From: an uncultured Selenomonadaceae bacterium
GTDB lineage: Bacteria > Bacillota > Negativicutes > Selenomonadales > Selenomonadaceae
NCBI GenBank assembly: GCA_937902665.1
Contig: CALELM010000040.1
Coordinates: 1 to 9,945 of the forward strand
Length of the DNA: 9,945 bases
Direction: 5' to 3'
Each line of letters opens with the position of its first letter. Positions within the stretch are counted from its first letter, which is position 1. Made by a program: the position numbers and the translations under genes. Positions 6,029-9,945 of this stretch are shown piece by piece. A model generated the notes under the pieces. The model saw nothing but the letters and a program-made list of their open reading frames with translations, was not told the origin of the DNA and did not search any database.

Positions 6029-6496
6029 ATGGCAAATGTGTTGGAAGGTTTTGTAACAGGGAAGGATCTGAAATTTGGTATCGTGGTGTCAAGGTTTAAT
6101 GAATTTATCACGAAAAAGCTTTTGGATGGGGCATTGGATACGCTTCACCGCCATGAGACGAAGGACGAGGATGTGGATGTGGCATGGGTTCCGGGCGCTT
6201 TCGAGATTCCTGTCATTGCCAAGAGGATGGCAGAAAGCGGAAAGTATGATGCGGTTATTTGTCTTGGAGCAGTTATTCGAGGCTCCACGACACATTATGA
6301 TTATGTTTGCAATGAGGTTTCCAAGGGTGTGGCACAGGTTGGCATGACTACGGGCGTGCCGGTCATTTTTGGTGTGATTACGACGGAAAACATTGAGCAG
6401 GCTATTGAGAGAGCTGGCACGAAGGCAGGAAATAAGGGTGTTGATGGAGCTATGGCAGCTATGGAAATGGCAAATCTTTTAAAAAACATGAAATGA
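6029..6496 (+). CDS. ribH: 6,7-dimethyl-8-ribityllumazine synthase (beta subunit)
   Basis: A 155-residue lumazine synthase that condenses the RibD pathway pyrimidine with dihydroxybutanone phosphate from RibBA to form the substrate of riboflavin synthase. Visible active-site motifs are SRFNEFIT (21-28), VPGAFEIP (54-61), GAVIRGSTTHYDYV (80-93) with catalytic H89, PVIFGVITTEN (111-121) and R128 followed by AGNKG. Length matches the family (about 155). The start ATG 6029 has GGGGGAGA upstream and lies 38 bases after ribBA. Members assemble as 60-subunit capsids or pentamers/decamers; which applies here cannot be told. It is the last rib gene. Confidence 0.96.
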   Translation: MANVLEGFVTGKDLKFGIVVSRFNEFITKKLLDGALDTLHRHETKDEDVDVAWVPGAFEIPVIAKRMAESGKYDAVICLGAVIRGSTTHYDYVCNEVSKGVAQVGMTTGVPVIFGVITTENIEQAIERAGTKAGNKGVDGAMAAMEMANLLKNMK

Positions 6497-6513
6497 TGGT
6501 CGGCATGTTTTCT

Positions 6514-6542
6514 CAGCCTGTCTCTTGCTTTGGGACAGGCTG
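6514..6542 (+). other. Strong hairpin without T run between ribH and hslO
   Basis: CAGCCTGTC (6514-6522) pairs perfectly with GACAGGCTG (6534-6542), and two further G-U/C-G pairs extend the stem inward to a 7-base loop. No T tract follows (CTTGCCTG), so efficient intrinsic termination is unlikely. It may protect the rib mRNA 3' end or partially attenuate expression of the downstream genes. I found no convincing promoter between 6497 and 6583, so read-through from the rib operon is possible. Confidence 0.6.
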
Positions 6543-6583
6543 CTTGCCTGTTAGTCATGGAATATGAGGTTGGAGAAAAGAGA

Positions 6584-7453
6584 ATGGGAGATTATTTGGT
6601 AAAGGCGATTGCCGGGGATGTAAGGGTTTATGCGGCAGTAACGACAGATCTGGTTAATGAAGGAATCCATCGGCATGATTGCTATCCGGTAGCTGCGGCG
6701 GCATTGGGACGCACGATGACGGGAGCCTTGCTCTTGGCAGCAAACCTGAAAAACAAGGAAGCGGTGACGGTTCGGTTTTGCGGGGATGGCCCGCTCGGCT
6801 CTATCGTGGCGGATGCAAGCTCGGATGGCGCGGTTCGGGGGTATGTCCAGAATCCGCAGGTAGATTTGCCGCTGAATGTCAGTGGCAAGCTGGATGTGGG
6901 AGGCGGAGTAGGCCACGGCTTGCTTTCCGTGACTCGCTTTACGGGATTGAAGGATCCTGTCACAGGCAGCTGCGAGATTACGGACGGGGAAATAGCGAAC
7001 GACCTGACGAGATATATGCTTGTTTCGGAACAGACACCATCGAGTATCGGGCTTGGCGTTTTGGTTGGGCGGGATTTTGAGGTCATGGCTTCGGGCGGTT
7101 TTATGATCCAAGCCCTGCCGAACGCAAAAGAGGAAACCTTGGCAAAATTGGAAAAAAATCTGGGGAATATTACGTCTGTATCGAGCATGATTCATCAGGG
7201 AATGGATGCAAGGGCGATAATCGGTGAGCTTTTGCAGGGGTTCGATGCAGAATATTTGTCAACGACAAGGCTTTCTTTTCAGTGCCAGTGTTCCAAGCAA
7301 AGAATAGAAGAAGTTCTTTTGAGCATAGGAAAAAATGAATTGCATTCTTTGGTGGAAGACGGTCATGCGGAGGTCTGCTGTCATTTTTGCGGACGTAAAT
7401 ATCAATTTTCAAAGGACGAGCTGACAGGCTTGTATGAGCAAGTGAATGCATGA
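6584..7453 (+). CDS. hslO: Redox-regulated molecular chaperone Hsp33
   Basis: A 289-residue Hsp33, a cytoplasmic holdase switched on by oxidative unfolding when its zinc-bound cysteines form disulfides. The N-terminal core begins MGDYLVKAIAGDVRVYAAVT and contains RTMTGALLLAANLK (43-56), the FCGDGPLGSIVADA segment (65-78), RGYVQNP (85-91) and GVGHGLLSVTRFTG. The C-terminal switch has C234-Q-C236 and C266-H-F-C269 with 29 residues between, the standard CXC-X27-32-CXXC zinc site. An additional C265 lies directly before the CXXC. ATG 6584 is chosen because GGAG lies 8 bases upstream and the protein then starts as Hsp33 usually does; in-frame ATG 6557 would add nine residues. Length is typical (about 290). 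It heads a close run of genes ending at 9703. Confidence 0.96.
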   Translation: MGDYLVKAIAGDVRVYAAVTTDLVNEGIHRHDCYPVAAAALGRTMTGALLLAANLKNKEAVTVRFCGDGPLGSIVADASSDGAVRGYVQNPQVDLPLNVSGKLDVGGGVGHGLLSVTRFTGLKDPVTGSCEITDGEIANDLTRYMLVSEQTPSSIGLGVLVGRDFEVMASGGFMIQALPNAKEETLAKLEKNLGNITSVSSMIHQGMDARAIIGELLQGFDAEYLSTTRLSFQCQCSKQRIEEVLLSIGKNELHSLVEDGHAEVCCHFCGRKYQFSKDELTGLYEQVNA

Positions 7454-7479
7454 TGGGGTATGATTTGGGGTGAGGCCAT

Positions 7480-8172
7480 GTGAAGGATGACGTTAAGGAA
7501 AAAGTGGAACAAGAAATAGACGGCTGGAAATATATGGAGGAGCTTCCGGGCGAGTGGCATGGTTTTGTGCTTTCCTGCGAGAAACAGGTGGTTGAGGATC
7601 GTTATGAGCTGTACCGTTATGCAAATGAAAACAGGCATCGAAGCATTTCTGTATATTACCATGAGGAAACCCATGAATATAAGGTGCGCACTGCTATTGG
7701 TTTGATAGAATTTTGCCGTATTGAGTTCATTACGGGAAAGTTTTCTGTGTTTGAGGAGTTGCTTCGCCTGCATTTTGAACCGCTGCTTAGGGATATGGCT
7801 GCGTTCAATCCGAAGACGGTGACGAGTTTATTGCTGGACAAGGGAATCATGGAATGGCAGTATGGAAGGGATTTGCCGCAGGAGCTTGAGGGGTTTCAGC
7901 TTTTTTCCCGTCCTTGCGAGCCAATCCGCATCGCCAATGGGTCATATATCATTTTTGATTATGTGGATTTTGCCATGGAAAGCAATTTTAATATTTATTA
8001 CAATATTTTTCGAGATGAGTTTTTTGGGGAATCTCGTGTCAGAAATATTCCTGAGGTTACTTATGCGTTTGATTCCACGGAGCTTATAGAGCTGGAAGAA
8101 AAGCTGAAAAATCATATGGTCGCTTACTTGAAAGAAATTCGGAAAAAAGCGGAAGGGGGAGCGTTGAAGTGA
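7480..8172 (+). CDS. Uncharacterised protein with two similar domains in tandem
   Basis: I do not recognise this 230-residue protein. It has no signal peptide, no membrane segment and no evident catalytic motif; it is acidic, rich in aromatic residues, and probably cytoplasmic. Its two halves resemble each other. Residues about 13-106 run from IDGWKYMEELPGEWHGFVL through SISVYYHEETHEYKVR to FSVFEELLRLHFEPLLRDM; residues about 123-222 run from IMEWQYGRDLPQELEGFQL through NFNIYYNIFRDEFFGESRVR to STELIELEEKLKNHMVAYLKEI. Each half thus has W-x-Y-x3-LP-x-E-x-x-GF, a central I-x-V/I-YY strand, a charged turn, and a C-terminal amphipathic helix. Translation starts at GTG 7480 after GGGGTGAGG, 26 bases after hslO. 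Its stop overlaps the next start as GTGA, so it is coupled to the NdpA-like gene, which suggests a linked function (inference). Confidence 0.85.
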   Translation: MKDDVKEKVEQEIDGWKYMEELPGEWHGFVLSCEKQVVEDRYELYRYANENRHRSISVYYHEETHEYKVRTAIGLIEFCRIEFITGKFSVFEELLRLHFEPLLRDMAAFNPKTVTSLLLDKGIMEWQYGRDLPQELEGFQLFSRPCEPIRIANGSYIIFDYVDFAMESNFNIYYNIFRDEFFGESRVRNIPEVTYAFDSTELIELEEKLKNHMVAYLKEIRKKAEGGALK

Positions 8173-9167
8173 TTGTTATAGAGAAAGCCATTTTGCATAT
8201 TTTAGATTTGAGCTCAGGCACGACCGTATATTCTGATGGGCTGCTTCCCATAGAGGGCATGGTGGAAACCTTTTTGATGAAGCACATAGAAAAAACGGCA
8301 GGGAGCCAAGAGGCAAAGAAGGGCAGATTTTATGAAGATAGTGCCTTCAAGTCCCTGTTTTTGTCCTATTTGCAGGAGGAAGTGGATTTTATATCTTTTT
8401 CCAAGGAAATTACGCATATTTTGGAGGATGCTTTTACGCATACGGAGGATATGATGTCAATGGACATTATCGTTTGTGATGCGTATATAGACGATTGCAG
8501 GAAGCTGGTTGTTTTCAAGTGCAATAACCATACGGGATATGTGCATCAGGTCAGCAATACTGGAGCTGGCATACAAAATGAGATTGTGCATTATTATGCT
8601 ATGCTGCCGAATCTCACGCAAAAAATGGAAGAATATGTCTATGTTGATGCTGGTACCTTGGATATTTGCTTTGTTGGAAAGCGATATGTTTTGGACGGGA
8701 ACAGCACCTTTGTTTTTCCGGAGGTTTTTTTGGAATGCGAGCAGGCACATTCCCAAAAGGAAGCGGTGAAGAGCATTACCAGAGCGGCGATGCAGGTAGC
8801 AGAGGAATTTGGGCAGGATCAGGTGGCAGCTGCTGCAGCGGCAAAGAACTGCATTGCAGAAACTATGGAGCAATCGGAGGAGCTGGACCTGAGGGAGCTT
8901 GGCGGCCAGATTTTTAAGGAGAATCCTGCTATGCGGGCGGAGTATGAGTCAAAGGTTTTGGAGGATGGATACCATGAGCCTGTGCAAATGAATCGGGAAG
9001 CAACGATAAAGAGTGTTTGCAAGCATAAGCTCAAGACAGATACCGGGATTGAACTGACGATACCGACCAGCTATTTTGACAATACGGAGTATGTGGAATT
9101 TTACAGCGATGAGGATGGTTCACTGTCAATCACGTTGAAGCATATATCAAATATCATCAATCATTGA
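8169..9167 (+). CDS. Nucleoid-associated protein, NdpA/YejK (37-kDa) family
   Basis: A 332-residue protein, close to the 335 of E. coli YejK, matching the NA37/NdpA family of DNA-binding nucleoid proteins whose exact role is poorly known. The features I rely on are the early layout I-x-K-A-I-L-H-I-L-D with a small-residue turn, then L-P-x-x-x-x-x-x-x-F-L-x-K-H-I, a central acidic helical part, and the C-terminal IPTSYFDNTEYVEFYSDEDG (298-317) followed by SLSITLKHISNI, which is the typical closing beta module. Residues 220-225 are six alanines in a long helix (about 194-235). Start GTG 8169 overlaps the preceding stop by two bases of TGA; AAGGGGGAG ends 7 bases upstream. Overall similarity to the E. 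coli protein seems low, so the family call is from pattern and length, and orthology of function is unproven. Confidence 0.78.
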   Translation: MIVIEKAILHILDLSSGTTVYSDGLLPIEGMVETFLMKHIEKTAGSQEAKKGRFYEDSAFKSLFLSYLQEEVDFISFSKEITHILEDAFTHTEDMMSMDIIVCDAYIDDCRKLVVFKCNNHTGYVHQVSNTGAGIQNEIVHYYAMLPNLTQKMEEYVYVDAGTLDICFVGKRYVLDGNSTFVFPEVFLECEQAHSQKEAVKSITRAAMQVAEEFGQDQVAAAAAAKNCIAETMEQSEELDLRELGGQIFKENPAMRAEYESKVLEDGYHEPVQMNREATIKSVCKHKLKTDTGIELTIPTSYFDNTEYVEFYSDEDGSLSITLKHISNIINH

Positions 9168-9187
9168 GAAGGCATGGGGGTGTAAAT

Positions 9188-9703
9188 GTGGAAGTGGATT
9201 TGAAAAAAATAATTTGCTTTGACACGGAAACTACAGGGATAGATCAGGGGGCAGAAATCTTGGACTTGTCCATCGTGAATGCAAAGGATGAGGTTCTGTT
9301 CAATGAATATATCCGTCCGAAACATCATGCTTCTTGGCCGGAAGCGGAACGAGTGCATCATATTTCTCCTGAAATGCTTGCTGAAAAAGGTACGATAGAT
9401 GCACATTATGACCGTATCATGGAAATTTTGAATCATGCGGAATATTATGTCGGGTATAATGTAGTTTTTGATATTCGTATGCTGAAGCAGTCCGGTATCC
9501 CCACATCTCCCTTCCATAGACCGGGAGTGCATGTTATTGATGTCATGAAGCACTTTAAGCAAAAGGTTCCTGGCAGACGTTATCGGCTCGTGGACTGTGC
9601 AGCATATTTCAATTATGATTGGAAGCTTGATGCAGCGCATGGGGCATTGGCAGACACGAAGGCAACGCTGTATTGCTTTAAAAAACTGAATCAGCTTTCT
9701 TGA
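9188..9703 (+). CDS. DEDDh-family 3'-5' exonuclease (DnaQ-like), stand-alone
   Basis: A 171-residue single-domain exonuclease of the DnaQ/RNase T superfamily, which uses two metal ions to remove nucleotides from 3' ends of DNA or RNA. All catalytic residues are present: D12 and E14 in FDTETTG (Exo I), D95 in GYNVVFDIRML (Exo II), and H151 and D156 in HGALADTKAT (Exo III, the DEDDh form). H57 and S60 in RVHHIS follow the usual IxxxHGIS-like segment, here altered. No polymerase, helicase or BRCT domain is attached, so it is not a DnaE/PolC proofreading domain in the same chain; whether it serves as an epsilon-like subunit or an independent nuclease is open. GTG 9188 is preferred because GGGGGTG ends 5 bases upstream; TTG 9164, overlapping the previous stop, is a weaker option. 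It ends the gene run begun by hslO. Confidence 0.9.
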   Translation: MEVDLKKIICFDTETTGIDQGAEILDLSIVNAKDEVLFNEYIRPKHHASWPEAERVHHISPEMLAEKGTIDAHYDRIMEILNHAEYYVGYNVVFDIRMLKQSGIPTSPFHRPGVHVIDVMKHFKQKVPGRRYRLVDCAAYFNYDWKLDAAHGALADTKATLYCFKKLNQLS

Positions 9704-9725
9704 ATAGGGTGGAAGCATGCAAGGC

Positions 9726-9764
9726 AAAAGGGACTGTTGCACATAATTGTAACCGTCCCTTTTT
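9726..9764 (+). terminator. Long Rho-independent terminator after the exonuclease gene
   Basis: AAAAGGGAC (9726-9734) pairs perfectly with GTCCCTTTT (9755-9763). After one mismatch the stem continues with GTTGCA (9736-9741) and TGTAAC (9748-9753), leaving a 6-base loop, so about 15 pairs in all. T residues run from 9760 to 9764, with more T-rich sequence at 9766-9780. The A tract opposite the T run would allow function in both directions, though no gene is seen on the other strand. Confidence 0.9.
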
Positions 9765-9765
9765 G

Positions 9766-9794
9766 TTGCGATTTTTTTCTCAAGACGGTATGAT
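9766..9794 (+). promoter_or_regulatory. Sigma-A promoter for the AAA-ATPase-like gene
   Basis: TTGCGA at 9766-9771 and TATGAT at 9789-9794 with a 17-bp spacer. The -35 begins one base after the preceding terminator, so the gene at 9825 is insulated and independently transcribed. A start near 9801 would leave a 24-base leader holding the ribosome binding site GGGGAGGG (9810-9817). Confidence 0.78.
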
Positions 9795-9824
9795 AGAATC
9801 AAGAGAAATGGGGAGGGATGTTCT

Positions 9825-9945
9825 ATGCGGACAGTAGCGGTTGGGGTGCAGGATTTTGCAGAAATTCGAGAGAAAAATTATTTTTATGTAGACAAGACGG
9901 CATTTATCAAGGAATGGTGGGAATGTGGTGACAGTGCGACTGCCA
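9825..9945 (+). CDS. AAA-ATPase-like / DUF1703 (PD-(D/E)XK) family protein, 5' part only
   Basis: The first 40 codons of a gene cut by the window edge. The translation MRTVAVGVQDFAEIREKNYF followed by YVDKTAFIKEWWECGDSATA matches the conserved start of proteins with an N-terminal AAA-ATPase-like domain and a C-terminal DUF1703 PD-(D/E)XK nuclease-like domain: G-I/V-Q-D-F, then the very typical N-Y-x-Y-V-D-K-T-x-F-I-K-E. The next residues in the family are normally a TRPRRFGKT P-loop, just outside the window. Full members have about 500-600 residues and occur in many copies per genome in Bacteroidetes and Firmicutes; their role is not settled, with mobile or defence-like functions suggested. 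ATG 9825 follows GGGGAGGG at 7 bases. Whether the gene is intact cannot be seen. Confidence 0.82.
   Translation, partial: MRTVAVGVQDFAEIREKNYFYVDKTAFIKEWWECGDSATA

Noticed and set aside
9730..9743. GGGACTGTTGCACA resembling the ends of IS6-like insertion sequences
   Set aside because: No transposase, no second inverted end at element distance and no target duplication visible; the bases form one arm of a terminator hairpin.

Overview
The window suggests a chromosomal segment of a low-to-mid GC bacterium with Firmicutes-type signals: strong G-rich Shine-Dalgarno sites, frequent GTG starts, near-consensus sigma-A promoters with 17-bp spacers, an FMN riboswitch with a Rho-independent terminator, and CCA encoded in the tRNA genes. 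Gene content and protein style fit the Negativicutes (Selenomonas/Mitsuokella/Megasphaera-like), but that is an inference from memory, not from a search. Every gene called is on the + strand.

Layout. (1) 1-86: the 3' end of a 5S rRNA gene and a strong terminator, so an rRNA operon ends here. (2) 271-851: a small soluble methyl-accepting-chemotaxis signalling domain with no sensor, and its terminator. (3) 864-1302: a perfect TTGACA-17-TATAAT promoter driving four tRNA genes, Lys(UUU)-Glu(UUC)-Asp(GUC)-Phe(GAA), then a weak terminator. (4) 1380-2638: two inner-membrane proteins, a GDT1/TMEM165 (UPF0016) cation (probably Mn2+) exporter and a DedA-family protein with its own promoter. (5) 2740-6496: the riboflavin operon ribD-ribE-ribBA-ribH behind an FMN riboswitch. 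It encodes every dedicated enzyme from GTP and ribulose-5-phosphate to riboflavin; the one known gap is the phosphatase step, normally done by a HAD enzyme encoded elsewhere. (6) 6584-9703: a tight run of hslO (Hsp33 redox chaperone), an unrecognised 230-residue protein built from two similar halves, a nucleoid-associated NdpA/YejK-family protein, and a DEDDh 3'-5' exonuclease, closed by a long terminator. (7) 9789-9945: a new promoter and the first 40 codons of an AAA-ATPase-like/DUF1703 family protein cut by the window edge.

Most of the window is well-understood housekeeping sequence. The parts least explained by known biology are the internally duplicated protein at 7480-8172, translationally coupled to the NdpA homologue and followed by an exonuclease, and a readable alternative fold in the ribD leader that would explain how the FMN switch controls its terminator. 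I see no CRISPR array, transposase, integrase, attachment site or recognisable defence operon.
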